NCBI RefSeq assembly: GCF_030373245.1
Contig: NZ_JAUCZF010000003.1
Location: 1-64,000 of the forward strand
Length of the DNA: 64,000 nucleotides
Source: Hydrogenophaga sp.
GTDB taxonomy: Bacteria; Pseudomonadota; Gammaproteobacteria; Burkholderiales; Burkholderiaceae_C
Direction: 5' to 3'
Part shown: positions 1 to 9,869 of the stretch, piece by piece
How positions within the stretch are numbered: position 1 is the first letter of the stretch
Layout: each line of letters starts with the position of its first letter
Made by a program: the position numbers and the translations under genes
The notes under the pieces: model-generated
Seen by the model: the letters and a program-made list of their open reading frames with translations, nothing else
The model's database searches: none
Told to the model about the DNA's origin: nothing

Positions 1-7
1 CCGCGGA

Positions 8-70
8 ACCGGCTTTGCCGGGCCGCCAGTGCCGCCCCCTTGAGGGGGTCGCGCGCAGCGCGGCGGGGGT
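8..70. repeat. GC-rich palindromic intergenic repeat, copy 1
   Basis: The stretch holds a CCGGCTTTGCCGG palindrome, then a CCCCCTT-GAGGGGG hairpin, then a GCGCGC-AGCGCGG-type dyad and a G-rich tail. The same order of blocks occurs at 14566-14632 and, less exactly, at 52545-52620. Such elements are common between genes in Comamonadaceae. It lies just downstream of the exonuclease gene (stop at 99-101) and may act as a transcript end or mRNA-stabilising structure; that role is inferred. Confidence 0.6.
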
Positions 71-98
71 GGGTCACACGATGCGCGGCGCGAGGGAA

Positions 99-2291
99 TC
101 AATACTTGATTCGCGCGTAATAGGTCTTTTGTGATGCTTCGCGCGCCTGGCCCAGCGTGTGGATACCTTTTTCGGCCAGCAAGGGAATCAGCTTCAGAAA
201 CGCCTCGGCCGTCACCATGGCGTCGCCCAGTGCGGTGTGGCGGCCGACGATGGTGACGTTGAAACGCTCGGCCAGCGCTTCGAGGCGATGCGAATCCTGG
301 TTCGGATGCACCAAGGCAGAGAGCAACAGCGTGTCGAGCACGGGATGGTCAAACACCACGCCGGTCTGCGTCTGCTTGAGCTGCAGAAACCGCATGTCGA
401 AGGCCGCGTTGTGCGCCACCAGCACCGTGTCCTGCGCAAACGCATGGAATGCCGGCAGCACCTGGTCGATGGTGGGTTGACCCACCACCATCTCGGGCCG
501 GATGCCATGGATGGGAATGCCTGCGGCTGGAATGGCACGCTTCGGATCCACCAGTTGCTCAAAGCTTTCCTGGCGCAGCAGTTTGTTGTTGACGATGCGC
601 GCTGCACCCATCTGGATGATCTCGTCGCCCTGTGACGGGTTGAGCCCAGTGGTCTCGGTGTCGAACACGGTGTAGCTCAGATCGGTCAAGAGCCGGTCAT
701 CGAGTGAGCGGGTGAGCTCGGTGGTTTTGAAGAGGTCGAAGTCGTAATACTCGGGCCGGCTGTCTCCGGGCAAGAGGGCTGCCTGCTCGGCCTGCTCCTG
801 CGGATTGGCCAGCGGCAGCAGCAAGCGGAAGAACGCCTGGTGTCGTGCACGCTCGCGCTCGAACCAGAACGCGCCCGCATGGCGTTCGATCACATCGCGC
901 ACCGTGAGGCGCGTCGCTTCGCCACCCGTGCGCATGGCGTCCATCTCCCAGCTCATCACCGTCTCGGTGCTCATGGCCTGACCGGTCCAGACCAGATCCA
1001 GCTGCGCCTTGCCTGCGCTGCTGGCGGCGGTGCTCAGGCGCAGCTGCACAAACTTCACGGCAAACTCGTCCTTCAACCGGCCCGCCAGGTAGACCAGCGC
1101 CTGCAGCAATGAAAAACTCTCCACCTTGAGCCAGAGACCCGAGTCGACCTCGGTCGCACTGGCATGGAGACCGGTCACCACCTCGATGCGTCGCGCTGCG
1201 GCGTTGACCAGGTCTGAGCCCAACATGTCTTCCAGCGGCCAGCGTGTCTTGAGGCTGGTGGTCGAGCCGGTCTCCAGCGTGCTGATGCGCTGGCTCAGCG
1301 CGGCCGTTTCCTCGCGCACGACACCCAGGAATCGCTCGCGCATGGCGGGCTCCAGGTCTGGGAAGTCCAGCATGTCGACGGCCGCCTGCATGTTCCCCAG
1401 CGCCGCGCGGCTGCCTTCCGTCAGGCTGAGCAGCACCTGGTCCTTGGCGGACTCGGTCTCGAAGTCGCGCGTGATGTTGTCCAGCATCAGCACAAAGCCG
1501 GTGAGGTCGCTGCCGTCTTCGGCGCTCGGCCCCTGCGTGGCCCTTACTGGCGCCATCTGCACCCGCAACAGCTGCCCGGCCGGCGTGGTGGTGACGAATT
1601 GCGCCGATGGCTGAGTCGCGCCGCGAAGCATGCGCTGCTGGATGTTCTCCAGCGCGTGCGTGACCAGTTTGCGGTCGAACACGCCGTAAATCGATCTGCC
1701 CAGGCCGATCAGCTCGGCGCCGCCGGCCACGCCAGGCGCCTGCGACAAAGCGCGGAACTGCATGCGCGCGCGGTTGTTGTAAAGCAGCACGCGGCCGTCC
1801 AGGTTGCACACGACCACACTCTGCGTGAGCTCGGACATCAGCGCGGCCAGCCGGCTCTTTTCTGCCTCGATGCCCTGCGCAGCCTCCTGCACCTTTTGCG
1901 TCATCTGCTCGCGCAATTCTTCTCGCTGCCCCACCAGCTGGTTGAAAAGGTCGGCCAGTACCCGGGTCTCGACATTGCCCTTGGGCTTGAGCGTGCGGAC
2001 GACGTCGGTGCGCAGGAGGACTTGCGCTTCCTCGGCCAGCTGCACCGAGGGCGTGACCCAATGGTCAAACCAGCGCTTGAGCGCCCAGGCAATCGCCGCC
2101 ATGCCGGCGCCCCAGGTCAGCAGCACCAGGACCAGCCGTTCACCCAGCAAAGCCCAGACCGTGCTGCGCTGCGCCGCCTCCAGCGTGCTCCCCACCAAAG
2201 CCATGGTCGCCAGCAACCACGCAACCGACAGCAGGGCCGCCACACCCAGCAGCCACCAGAGGCGGCGGTCGGTTTTCTGTTGGCCACTCAT
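99..2291 (-). CDS. Membrane PAS/kinase-like protein fused to DEDDh 3'-5' exonuclease (DnaQ/PolIII epsilon type)
   Basis: A 730-residue fusion. The N-terminus has two membrane helices (about 12-32 and 45-68), then a coiled linker and a PAS-like region (about 150-270). The middle (about 285-500) looks like a histidine-kinase core, but the phosphoacceptor histidine motif and the ATP-binding G-boxes are not recognisable. The C-terminal 190 residues are a good DnaQ-like exonuclease: FDTETTG (D544, E546), then AHNAAFD, and the RHTALGDA histidine/aspartate motif. The start overlaps the preceding response-regulator stop (ATGA at 2288-2291), so the two are translationally coupled. The exonuclease probably acts on single-stranded DNA or RNA ends; its substrate and what the membrane part senses are unknown. 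Often annotated only as an exonuclease or PolIII epsilon subunit, but it is not the replicative DnaQ. Confidence 0.85.
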   Translation of the reverse strand: MSGQQKTDRRLWWLLGVAALLSVAWLLATMALVGSTLEAAQRSTVWALLGERLVLVLLTWGAGMAAIAWALKRWFDHWVTPSVQLAEEAQVLLRTDVVRTLKPKGNVETRVLADLFNQLVGQREELREQMTQKVQEAAQGIEAEKSRLAALMSELTQSVVVCNLDGRVLLYNNRARMQFRALSQAPGVAGGAELIGLGRSIYGVFDRKLVTHALENIQQRMLRGATQPSAQFVTTTPAGQLLRVQMAPVRATQGPSAEDGSDLTGFVLMLDNITRDFETESAKDQVLLSLTEGSRAALGNMQAAVDMLDFPDLEPAMRERFLGVVREETAALSQRISTLETGSTTSLKTRWPLEDMLGSDLVNAAARRIEVVTGLHASATEVDSGLWLKVESFSLLQALVYLAGRLKDEFAVKFVQLRLSTAASSAGKAQLDLVWTGQAMSTETVMSWEMDAMRTGGEATRLTVRDVIERHAGAFWFERERARHQAFFRLLLPLANPQEQAEQAALLPGDSRPEYYDFDLFKTTELTRSLDDRLLTDLSYTVFDTETTGLNPSQGDEIIQMGAARIVNNKLLRQESFEQLVDPKRAIPAAGIPIHGIRPEMVVGQPTIDQVLPAFHAFAQDTVLVAHNAAFDMRFLQLKQTQTGVVFDHPVLDTLLLSALVHPNQDSHRLEALAERFNVTIVGRHTALGDAMVTAEAFLKLIPLLAEKGIHTLGQAREASQKTYYARIKY

Positions 2292-2662
2292 GGCGCCTCG
2301 CCCAGCATGTCCCGCACCTTCTGCACCAGCTCCTTGGTCGAAAAGGGCTTGGTCATGTAAGCGTTGGCGCCCAACGCCAGCCCTTTGGCCACGTCGGTGT
2401 CCCGCCCCTTGGCGGTGAGCATCAGGATCGGCGTATCGCGCAGCACGTCGCTGGCACGCACTTCGCAGCAGACGTCAAAACCCGACTTGTTCGGCATCAT
2501 CACATCCAGCAGCACCAGCGCCGGTCGCTCGCGCTGCAGCACATCCATGGCTTCCTGGCCGTCGCGCGCCAGCAGCACCTCGTAGCCTTCTCGCTTCATC
2601 AGGAACTCCAGCGAGATCAGGATATTGGGTTCGTCATCGGCAATCAGGATTTTCTGGCTCAT
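2288..2662 (-). CDS. CheY-like single-domain response regulator
   Basis: 124 residues, a receiver domain only: acidic pair D9-D10, phosphoacceptor D53 in LLDVMMP, T83 and K105 in MTKPF. No DNA-binding output domain follows. The longer frame upstream is discarded because the ATG at 2662 begins the conserved MSQKILIADDEP stretch and overlaps the sensor kinase stop (ATGA at 2659-2662). It is most likely phosphorylated by the transporter-like kinase encoded immediately upstream and must signal by protein contact, perhaps to the exonuclease fusion that follows. Confidence 0.93.
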   Translation of the reverse strand: MSQKILIADDEPNILISLEFLMKREGYEVLLARDGQEAMDVLQRERPALVLLDVMMPNKSGFDVCCEVRASDVLRDTPILMLTAKGRDTDVAKGLALGANAYMTKPFSTKELVQKVRDMLGEAP

Positions 2663-5433
2663 GTGTCGCTGCTCCTCTGGTTGTCTTCCGGGGATTCCGG
2701 TTCGGTGGCGCTGCCCGCGTGCGGCAGCGCAAACCCGAAACAGGCCCCCTGCCCCGGCGCAGACCGCAACCACATGCGGCCTCCGAAATGTTCCACGATC
2801 TGCCGGCTGATCGGCAAACCCAGCCCGGTGCCCCCGGGCCGGTAGTGATCATCACCTGCCACCTGCTGGAATTTCTCAAACACCACCGACTGCTGGTCGG
2901 GCGCGATGCCTGGCCCGTTGTCCTGTACCTCCAGTGTCAGCTCTGGCCCTGAATCGCTCAAGCTCAGCACCACCCGCCCCCGGGCGGTCGGGGCATATTT
3001 CAGCGCGTTCGACAGCAGGTTGAGCACCACCTGGGTCAGCCGATCAGCATCGGCCCGCACCGGGCGGACCTGCTCCGGCAATTCCAGTTCCAGCGCCACG
3101 CCTCGCTCGCGGTAGCTCTCACGAATGGAGTCCGCCGCCTGCTCGGTCACCTCTAGAAGATCCACATCGGTGCTGTGCCAGTCGGCTTGCCCCGCCTCGA
3201 TCTTCGCCATGTCAAGCACCTGGCTCACAAGGCGGCTCAACCGCTCGGCTTCGGTCACGATGATGCCCAGAAACTGCCGTCGCTGCGCCAAATCCATGCT
3301 GTCATCATCACGCATCAGTTCGGACAGCGCCCTGATCGATGTCAAGGGCGTGCGCAGCTCGTGCGTCACCGAGGACATGAAGTCGTCCTTCATGTGGTCC
3401 AGGCTCTTGAGCTTCTGATTGGCCTCGCGCAGCTCGGCAGTGGCCAGTTCTAGCGAGCGCGACTTTTCCTCCAGCGCGTGCGAATAGGCCCGCAGCTGCG
3501 AAGCCTCGTCCAGTATGCGCAGCACATCGTCCAGATTGAGCGCCTCTTCTTCCACCACCGACGCCACCATCACCCGCGCCGAAGCGCTGCCGATGGCGCC
3601 AGCGAGCTGCGTTTCGACAAATTGCACCAGGCGTGCATCGGCCGGGATGTCCTCCACATGGGCCAGACCCAGGCGCTGCGCGTAATCCTGAAACAGCCGT
3701 TGGGCCACCTGCGCACCAAGAAAGCGCGCCGCCAGCGGCAGCAGCGCCGACACCTGTGCCTTGCCTTGCCAGAACACCGGGTAAGTCTCGGCGGTGCGAT
3801 TGAACACATCAACAAACAGCAGGGCCTGGCTGGTTTCAGCTGCCGACGGGGAACGCCACAGCGAAACCCCGACATAGGCCACCACATTGGCCAGCAAGCT
3901 CCAGAACAGCGAGTGAGTCAGGCCATCCAGACCACTGAGACCCAGAAACGCCTCGGGTTTGAGCAGGGCCAGGCCAAACAAGCCCTCGCGCAAGAAGCCG
4001 TCATCGAGCCAGCCCGACTTCGCCAGCGAGGGCAGCATCAACGTGTAGACCCAGAAGCCGAATCCGCACAGCAGCCCGGCGAGCGCACCTGAGCGGGTGC
4101 CGCCGCGCCAGTACATGCCACCCAGAATGGCGGGCGCAAACTGAGCCACCGCTGCAAAGCTGATCAGACCAATGCTCACCAGCGCGTAGGCCTCGCCCGC
4201 CAGCCGGAAGTACAGGTAGCCCAGCAGCAGGATGCCGAGAATGGCGGTGCGGCGGATGCCCAGCAAGAGGCCGGTGAGGTCGCCGCTGGTGCGCGCGCCA
4301 AAACGCTTCATGCGCAGCAGCAGCGGCATGATCAGGTCGTTGCAGACCATGGTGGAGACGGCCGTGGCCTCCACGATGACCATCCCGGTGGCTGCCGAGA
4401 GCCCGCCCACAAAGGCCGCCAGCGCCAGCACCGTGTGGCCCTCGGCCAGAGGCAGCGAGAGCACGAAGTTCTCCGGGTCCATGCGGCCCGGTCCGAAGTA
4501 GAGCAAGCCCGCAAACGCGATCGGCAGCACAAAGAGGTTGATCAGCAGCAAATACAGCGGGAACACCCAGACAGCGCGCTTGAGGTGCCGCTCGTCCACG
4601 TTCTCCACCACCATCACCTGAAACTGGCGCGGCAGGAACAGCGCAGCGAACAAGGCCAGCAACGTCATGCCCGCCCACTGCACATAGGCGAACGACTGGC
4701 CTTGCCTGAAGCTGAGAAGCTCGCGCAGCGACTCCACCGAGCGCGCCTGCTCGAAGATCGCCGCCGGGCTGGTGAACAGCACAAAACTGGCAAATACGCC
4801 GACCGCCAGAAACGCCAGCAGCTTGACCACCGACTCGAACGCGATCGCCGCCACCATGCCCTCATGCCGCTCGGTGCTGTCCAGATGGCGGGCACCAAAC
4901 ACCATGGTGAAACCGGCCAGAAAAAGAGCCACATAGAGCGTGCTGTCGCGCCACCAGTCGGTGGCGATCGGCGCAGGCTGGCCCAGCGGAGAGGTCAGCA
5001 CCGCGTAGCCGCTGGCCACCGCCTTGAGTTGCAGGGCGATGTAGGGGACGATGCCCACCACGGTGATCAAGGTCACCAGACCCGCCAGGGCGGGGCTCTT
5101 CCCGTAGCGGCTGGCAACCAGATCGGCGATCGAGGTGATGCGGTAGGTTTTGGCGATGCGGATCATCTTGCGCACCACCATCCAGCCCAGCAACATCGCC
5201 AGCATCGGACCCAGGTAGATCGGGAAGAACCAGACGCCTGCGGTGGCCGCGCGCCCGACGCTGCCAAAATAGGTCCAGGCGGTGCAGTAAACCGCGATCG
5301 ACAGCGCGTAAACCCAGGGGCTGCCGATCACCGAGCGCCCGGCCGCGGCACGGCGGTCGCCCCAGTGGGCCACTGCGAACAGCAGTGCCAAGTAGGCGAA
5401 GGAGACGCCAATGACCAAGGACGCCGGCAGCAT
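2659..5433 (-). CDS. Sodium/solute symporter-like sensor histidine kinase (CbrA/CrbS type)
   Basis: 924 residues. The first roughly 500 residues are a multi-helix sodium:solute symporter (SSS) fold (for example SPWVYALSIAVYCTAWTYFG), followed by a linker and a full kinase core: DHp motif THELRTPLTS with His691, N-box NLLSNALKYA, G1 DNGPGI and G2 GGTGLGLPIS. SSS-kinase fusions such as CbrA and CrbS/MxtR control use of carbon sources including acetate and amino acids, so sensing linked to transport is a fair inference. The ATG at 5433 is chosen over in-frame starts up to 5478 because it lies 10 bases after the stop of the small upstream gene and has an AAGG site. The ligand is not known. Confidence 0.93.
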   Translation of the reverse strand: MLPASLVIGVSFAYLALLFAVAHWGDRRAAAGRSVIGSPWVYALSIAVYCTAWTYFGSVGRAATAGVWFFPIYLGPMLAMLLGWMVVRKMIRIAKTYRITSIADLVASRYGKSPALAGLVTLITVVGIVPYIALQLKAVASGYAVLTSPLGQPAPIATDWWRDSTLYVALFLAGFTMVFGARHLDSTERHEGMVAAIAFESVVKLLAFLAVGVFASFVLFTSPAAIFEQARSVESLRELLSFRQGQSFAYVQWAGMTLLALFAALFLPRQFQVMVVENVDERHLKRAVWVFPLYLLLINLFVLPIAFAGLLYFGPGRMDPENFVLSLPLAEGHTVLALAAFVGGLSAATGMVIVEATAVSTMVCNDLIMPLLLRMKRFGARTSGDLTGLLLGIRRTAILGILLLGYLYFRLAGEAYALVSIGLISFAAVAQFAPAILGGMYWRGGTRSGALAGLLCGFGFWVYTLMLPSLAKSGWLDDGFLREGLFGLALLKPEAFLGLSGLDGLTHSLFWSLLANVVAYVGVSLWRSPSAAETSQALLFVDVFNRTAETYPVFWQGKAQVSALLPLAARFLGAQVAQRLFQDYAQRLGLAHVEDIPADARLVQFVETQLAGAIGSASARVMVASVVEEEALNLDDVLRILDEASQLRAYSHALEEKSRSLELATAELREANQKLKSLDHMKDDFMSSVTHELRTPLTSIRALSELMRDDDSMDLAQRRQFLGIIVTEAERLSRLVSQVLDMAKIEAGQADWHSTDVDLLEVTEQAADSIRESYRERGVALELELPEQVRPVRADADRLTQVVLNLLSNALKYAPTARGRVVLSLSDSGPELTLEVQDNGPGIAPDQQSVVFEKFQQVAGDDHYRPGGTGLGLPISRQIVEHFGGRMWLRSAPGQGACFGFALPHAGSATEPESPEDNQRSSDT

Positions 5434-5443
5434 GGTGAGGCCT

Positions 5444-5662
5444 TCAGTCCTTGGCGGCACCTTGGCCATGTTGACCACGCTCCATCACCCAGGCCAGGGC
5501 CGCGATCAGCCCGGCCCAGATGAGAAACAGCGCGGTCGGAAACAGCGGCAGACCCCACAGCGTGACGTCGTGGTCCCACAACGCGAGCAGCGGAAAGTTG
5601 AACAAGACCAGGGCCAAAAAGAACAGTGCCACCAGCCGCTGGGCATCCAGACCTTCGAACAT
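5444..5662 (-). CDS. Small two-helix inner-membrane protein of the kinase operon
   Basis: 72 residues with two predicted membrane helices (LVALFFLALVLFNFPLLALW and a second around residues 37-58) and a short charged C-terminus. The ATG at 5662 has a good AGGAG site; the longer frame upstream runs into the ppsA terminator and is not expected to be translated. It is the first gene of the operon with the SSS-type kinase, only 10 bases apart. Short proteins of this kind commonly precede SSS-type permeases and kinases and may be an assembly or regulatory partner; no function is established from the sequence. Confidence 0.75.
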   Translation of the reverse strand: MFEGLDAQRLVALFFLALVLFNFPLLALWDHDVTLWGLPLFPTALFLIWAGLIAALAWVMERGQHGQGAAKD

Positions 5663-5752
5663 GCTTGTCTCCTGCTTGAGCTGGCCTGCAACGCCATACC
5701 CCTGGGGAGCATTGTGCGCCAGGGTCTGACGCGACACTGACCTTGTGCCATG

Positions 5753-5780
5753 AAAAAAGGCAGGCGAACCGCCTGCCTTT
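5753..5780 (-). terminator. Rho-independent terminator of ppsA
   Basis: Perfect 11-bp stem AAAGGCAGGCG / CGCCTGCCTTT with an AAC loop; on the minus strand it ends in a run of six T. It lies 19 bases after the ppsA stop codon and separates ppsA from the kinase operon. Confidence 0.93.
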
Positions 5781-5798
5781 GCCCGAAGCGCTACCGGC

Positions 5799-8207
5799 CT
5801 ACCGAGCCGAGCCAGCGAGCAGCTGCCAGGTATCAACCACGGAGTCCGGGTTCAGCGAAATCGAGCTGATGCCCTCGTCGCGCAGCCATTGCGCAAAGTC
5901 CGGGTGGTCGCTGGGGCCCTGACCACAGATGCCCACGTACTTGCCCTCGGCCTTGCAGGCGCCGATGGCCATGGTCAGCAGCGCCTTGATGGCCGGGTCG
6001 CGTTCGTCGAAGTCTTGTGCCAGCAGCTCCAGGCCAGAGTCGCGGTCCAGGCCCAGGGTGAGCTGGGTCAGGTCATTGGAGCCAATGGAGAAGCCATCGA
6101 AGAACTGCAGGAAGTCCTTGGCCAGCACGGCGTTGCTCGGGATCTCGCACATCATGATCACCTTGAGATCATGTTCGCCGCGCCGGAGGCCCTTTTCTGC
6201 CAGCAGCTCGGTGACCTTTTTGGCCTGGCCCAGGGTGCGCACAAAAGGCACCATCACCTGCACATTGGTCAGGCCCATCTCCTCGCGCACTCGCTTGATG
6301 GCCTCGCACTCCATGGCGAAGGCTTCGCGGAAGTCCTCGCTGATGTAGCGCGCAGCCCCCCGAAAACCCAGCATCGGGTTTTCTTCATCGGGCTCGTAGC
6401 GGCTGCCACCCACCAGCTTGCGGTACTCGTTGGACTTGAAGTCCGACAGACGCACGATGACCGGCTTGGGCCAGAAGGCAGCGGCGATGGTGGCCACGCC
6501 TTCGGCCACCTTGTCCACGTAGAAGGCGCGCGGAGAGGCGTGTCCACGGGCCACCGATTCCACCGCCTTCTTCAGATCGGCGTCGATCGCTGGATAGTCG
6601 AGGATGGCCTTGGGGTGCACGCCGATGTTGTTGTTGATGATGAATTCGAGCCGCGCCAGGCCGACCCCGCTGTTGGGGATCTGGCAGAAGTCGAAAGCGA
6701 GCTGAGGGTTGCCCACGTTCATCATGATCTTCACGTCCACCGGTGGCATTTCACCGCGCTTGACTTCCGTGATCTCGGTTTCCAGCAAGCCGTCGTAGAT
6801 GTGGCCGGTGTCGCCCTCCGCGCAGCTCACCGTGACCAGCGTGCCGTCCTTGAGCTGTTCGGTCGCGTCGCCACAACCCACCACCGCCGGAATACCAAGC
6901 TCGCGCGCGATGATGGCCGCATGACAGGTGCGCCCCCCGCGGTTGGTCACGATGGCGCTGGCGCGCTTCATCACCGGCTCCCAGTTCGGATCGGTCATGT
7001 CGGTCACCAGCACATCGCCAGGCTTGACCTTGTCCATCTCGCTGAGGTTGTGCACCAGGCGCACCGGGCCGGTGCCAATCTTCTGTCCAATGGCTCGCCC
7101 CGACGCCAGCACAGGACCCTTGCCCTTGAGCTTGTAGCGCACCTCCGTCTTACCCGCGGCCTGGCTCTTCACCGTCTCCGGACGTGCCTGCAAGATGTAC
7201 AGCTGGCCATCGGTGCCGTCCTTGCCCCATTCGATGTCCATCGGGCGTCCGTAGTGCTGCTCGATCACCAGCGCGTAGTGCGCGAGCTGCTCGACATCGG
7301 CATCGGTCAGGCTGTAGCGGTTGCGCTGCTCCACCGGCACATCGACGGTCTTGACCAGCTTGCCCTTGAACTCACCCGCCGCCTTCTCCTCGGCACTGGT
7401 GAACGTCATCTGGATCAGCTTGGAGCCCAGGTTGCGGCGAATGAGCGCGCGTTTGCCCGCTTTCAGCATGGGCTTGTGCACGTAGAACTCGTCCGGGTTC
7501 ACCGCGCCCTGCACCACGGTCTCACCCAGGCCGTAGCTGGAGGTGATGAACACCACGTCTTCGAAGCCGCTTTCGGTGTCGATGGTGAACATGACACCAG
7601 CCGCGCCCGTATCAGATCGCACCATGCGCTGCACGCCGGCGGAGAGCGCCACGTCGGCGTGGGCAAAGCCTTTGTGCACCCGGTAGCTGATGGCGCGGTC
7701 GTTGTACAGGGAGGCGAAGACCTCTTTCATCTTGTGCAGCACCTCGTCGATGCCGTGCACGTTCAGAAAGGTCTCCTGCTGGCCTGCAAACGAAGCGTCC
7801 GGCAGGTCTTCGGCCGTGGCCGAAGAGCGCACCGCGAAGGTGGCCTGCTCGTCGCCATTGAACAGCGTCGTGTAGGCCGAGCGGATGGCTTGCTCCAGAT
7901 CGGCGGGAAACGGCTGCTTTTCCACCATGGCCCGGATCTCGGCCCCGGCTTCGGCCAGGGCGCGCACGTCTTCGGTGTCCAGTGCGTCCAGCCGCGCGTT
8001 GATGCGATCGGTCAGGTCCTCGAATTTCAGGAACTCGCGAAACGCGTGGGCGGTGGTGGCAAAACCGGTGGGCACCTTCACGCCGCTGGGCAGCTGCGAG
8101 ATCATTTCGCCGAGGCTGGCATTTTTGCCGCCGACGACCTCCACATCGCTCATGCGCAGATGCTCGAAAGGCACGACCAGATCGGTCGGAGAAAACAGTT
8201 GGGACAT
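5799..8207 (-). CDS. ppsA: Phosphoenolpyruvate synthase
   Basis: 802 residues, usual length for PpsA. It converts pyruvate, ATP and water to PEP, AMP and phosphate, the entry to gluconeogenesis from C2/C3 substrates. N-terminal ATP-binding domain (about 15-360), phospho-histidine swivel domain with [14 protein letters not shown] (His429), and C-terminal PEP/pyruvate-binding barrel with the [12 protein letters not shown] loop. The ATG at 8207 has a GGAG site 7 bases upstream. It is divergent from ppsR, its regulator, and followed by a strong terminator. With the symporter downstream in the window this fits growth on acetate or pyruvate. Confidence 0.98.
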   Translation of the reverse strand: MSQLFSPTDLVVPFEHLRMSDVEVVGGKNASLGEMISQLPSGVKVPTGFATTAHAFREFLKFEDLTDRINARLDALDTEDVRALAEAGAEIRAMVEKQPFPADLEQAIRSAYTTLFNGDEQATFAVRSSATAEDLPDASFAGQQETFLNVHGIDEVLHKMKEVFASLYNDRAISYRVHKGFAHADVALSAGVQRMVRSDTGAAGVMFTIDTESGFEDVVFITSSYGLGETVVQGAVNPDEFYVHKPMLKAGKRALIRRNLGSKLIQMTFTSAEEKAAGEFKGKLVKTVDVPVEQRNRYSLTDADVEQLAHYALVIEQHYGRPMDIEWGKDGTDGQLYILQARPETVKSQAAGKTEVRYKLKGKGPVLASGRAIGQKIGTGPVRLVHNLSEMDKVKPGDVLVTDMTDPNWEPVMKRASAIVTNRGGRTCHAAIIARELGIPAVVGCGDATEQLKDGTLVTVSCAEGDTGHIYDGLLETEITEVKRGEMPPVDVKIMMNVGNPQLAFDFCQIPNSGVGLARLEFIINNNIGVHPKAILDYPAIDADLKKAVESVARGHASPRAFYVDKVAEGVATIAAAFWPKPVIVRLSDFKSNEYRKLVGGSRYEPDEENPMLGFRGAARYISEDFREAFAMECEAIKRVREEMGLTNVQVMVPFVRTLGQAKKVTELLAEKGLRRGEHDLKVIMMCEIPSNAVLAKDFLQFFDGFSIGSNDLTQLTLGLDRDSGLELLAQDFDERDPAIKALLTMAIGACKAEGKYVGICGQGPSDHPDFAQWLRDEGISSISLNPDSVVDTWQLLAGSAR

Positions 8208-8433
8208 GGAAAGACTCCGCTCAAGTTAAAAAACCGGAAGCCGTCACGCAGCGGGAGACCTTGTTGTGCTGTTCTGGGTCGGTCGGCGGGTGGAGGCAAG
8301 AATCAGGGGCCAATGCAACCGGGATAATGGTTGCCCATGGACCGACCGATTGTAGGTGGCCCGGTCTTTGCTCACTTGATCGCTGCTGGCGGTCTTCTCG
8401 AATTCGTCACAATTGGCCATCTGGAGTTTGCCC

Positions 8434-9255
8434 ATGCCCAACCGAACGGTATTTTTCGTCTCCGACGGCACTGGCATCACTGCCGAGACCTTTGGCAACG
8501 CCATCCTGGCTCAGTTCGAGACCGAGGTGCGCCGTGTGCGCTTGCCGTTTCTCGACAGCGTGGACAAAGCCCATCAGGCCGTGCGCCAGATCAACCACAC
8601 GGCCGAGGTGGAGGGCAAACGCCCTCTGGTGTTCGTGACAGTGGTCAACATGGAGGTGCTGAAGGTCATCAAGGCGGAATGCAGCGGCATGATGCTGGAC
8701 ATGTTCGGCACCTTCGTCGAGCCGCTGGAGGCCGAGCTGGGCATCAAGTCCAACCACCGGGTGGGTCGATTCTCCGATGCCTCCAAGAGCAAGGAGTACG
8801 ACGACCGCATCGAGGCCATCAATTTTTCGCTGATGCACGACGATGGTCAGAGTCACCGCGATCTGGAAGGCTCCGACGTGATTCTGGTCGGTGTGAGCCG
8901 CAGTGGCAAAACGCCCACCAGCCTGTATCTGGCGATGCAGCACGGGCTCAAGGCGTCCAATTACCCGCTGATTCCCGAAGACTTCGACCGCCGCAAACTG
9001 CCGCCGGCCCTGGTCCCTCATCGCAAGAAGATCTTTGGCCTCACCATCGCCCCCGATCGCCTGGCCCAGATCCGCAACGAGCGCCGGCCCAACTCGCGCT
9101 ACGCCAGCCTGGAGAACTGCCGCGCCGAGGTGAGCGAGGCCGAAGCCATGATGCGGCGAGAAGGCATTCGCTGGCTCTCGACCACGACCAAATCGATCGA
9201 AGAAATCGCGACCACCATCCTGCAGGAAATTCGTCCCGAACGGCTGGGCTACTGA
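8434..9255 (+). CDS. ppsR: PEP synthase regulatory protein (bifunctional kinase/pyrophosphorylase, DUF299)
   Basis: 273 residues. PpsR phosphorylates a threonine of PpsA with ADP to switch it off and reverses this with phosphate. The N-terminal [15 protein letters not shown] signature and a P-loop-like [15 protein letters not shown] (about 150-164) are typical. The ATG at 8434 is preferred to one seven codons upstream because CTGGAG at 8421-8426 is placed for it and the protein then begins with the conserved [12 protein letters not shown]. Divergent pairing with ppsA supports the assignment. Confidence 0.97.
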   Translation: MPNRTVFFVSDGTGITAETFGNAILAQFETEVRRVRLPFLDSVDKAHQAVRQINHTAEVEGKRPLVFVTVVNMEVLKVIKAECSGMMLDMFGTFVEPLEAELGIKSNHRVGRFSDASKSKEYDDRIEAINFSLMHDDGQSHRDLEGSDVILVGVSRSGKTPTSLYLAMQHGLKASNYPLIPEDFDRRKLPPALVPHRKKIFGLTIAPDRLAQIRNERRPNSRYASLENCRAEVSEAEAMMRREGIRWLSTTTKSIEEIATTILQEIRPERLGY

Positions 9256-9262
9256 GACGCGC

Positions 9263-9652
9263 TCAGCTGGACTTGTCGGCGTCCACGGCTCCCTTTTTCG
9301 CCTTGGTCTTGGGACCCAGGCCATGAGCCTGGCGGCTCAGCGCAAACGAGGCAAACAGCTTGACCCACAGCGTGACGCCCGCAATCGCGATCCAGTCATC
9401 GGCCGCGAGTGCCTGAAAGCCCAGCACGGCGATCAGCACCCCCACCATGACGATGCCACCCACTGCGTTGATCGCCATCTCGTAAGGCGCGTACTTCTCG
9501 GCATCTGGCGGTGGCATGCCTTTTTTCAGCGCCACCTCAGAGAAGTCGCGGCGCACCAGGATGCGCCAGGCCCGACGCAGCCAGAAGAAGGCCACGGGAA
9601 ACAGGATCAGCAGAAAAATCCAGTTGAAGATGTAAACACTGGGCAAGTTCAT
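9263..9652 (-). CDS. Conserved inner-membrane protein of unknown function
   Basis: 129 residues. Starts with a hydrophobic stretch (VYIFNWIFLLILFPVAFFW), then a short basic loop, and two more hydrophobic segments around residues 60-80 and 84-103, ending in a lysine-rich tail. The ATG at 9652 has an AAGG site; the longer frame is discarded because its N-terminus lacks protein-like composition. It is convergent with ppsR (7 bases between stops) and stands upstream of nothing else on its strand except the kinase gene cluster beyond ppsA. I do not recognise the family. Confidence 0.7.
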   Translation of the reverse strand: MNLPSVYIFNWIFLLILFPVAFFWLRRAWRILVRRDFSEVALKKGMPPPDAEKYAPYEMAINAVGGIVMVGVLIAVLGFQALAADDWIAIAGVTLWVKLFASFALSRQAHGLGPKTKAKKGAVDADKSS

Positions 9653-9784
9653 CCGGCAAACCTTGTAGAAATGGGCGTCGCTTGCGCTCCGCTCAGGCCA
9701 GGCATTCGCCTGATCTGAGGGCAGCGCCCTGAACACACTGTCCGCAAATAAACGGATTGTGCGACACAGGGGTGCGTTCACTCA

Positions 9785-9820
9785 AAAACAAAGACCCCGT
9801 CAGCAAGCTGACGGGGTCCC
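9785..9820 (-). terminator. Rho-independent terminator of the symporter operon
   Basis: Perfect 12-bp stem GACCCCGTCAGC / GCTGACGGGGTC (9793-9804 and 9807-9818) with an AA loop, followed on the minus strand by CTTTGTTTTTG. A second hairpin, GCACCGGG / CCCGGTGC at 9832-9853, lies between it and the symporter stop at 9870. Confidence 0.9.
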
Positions 9821-9869
9821 GATTCACCTCTGCACCGGGCCATGACCCGGTGCGAGAGGTGTCAAGCCA

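Noticed and set aside
5889..8327. 812-codon open frame on the plus strand across ppsA
   Set aside because: Exact antisense of a certain gene; histidine/arginine-rich translation and no domains. High GC makes long antisense frames common here.
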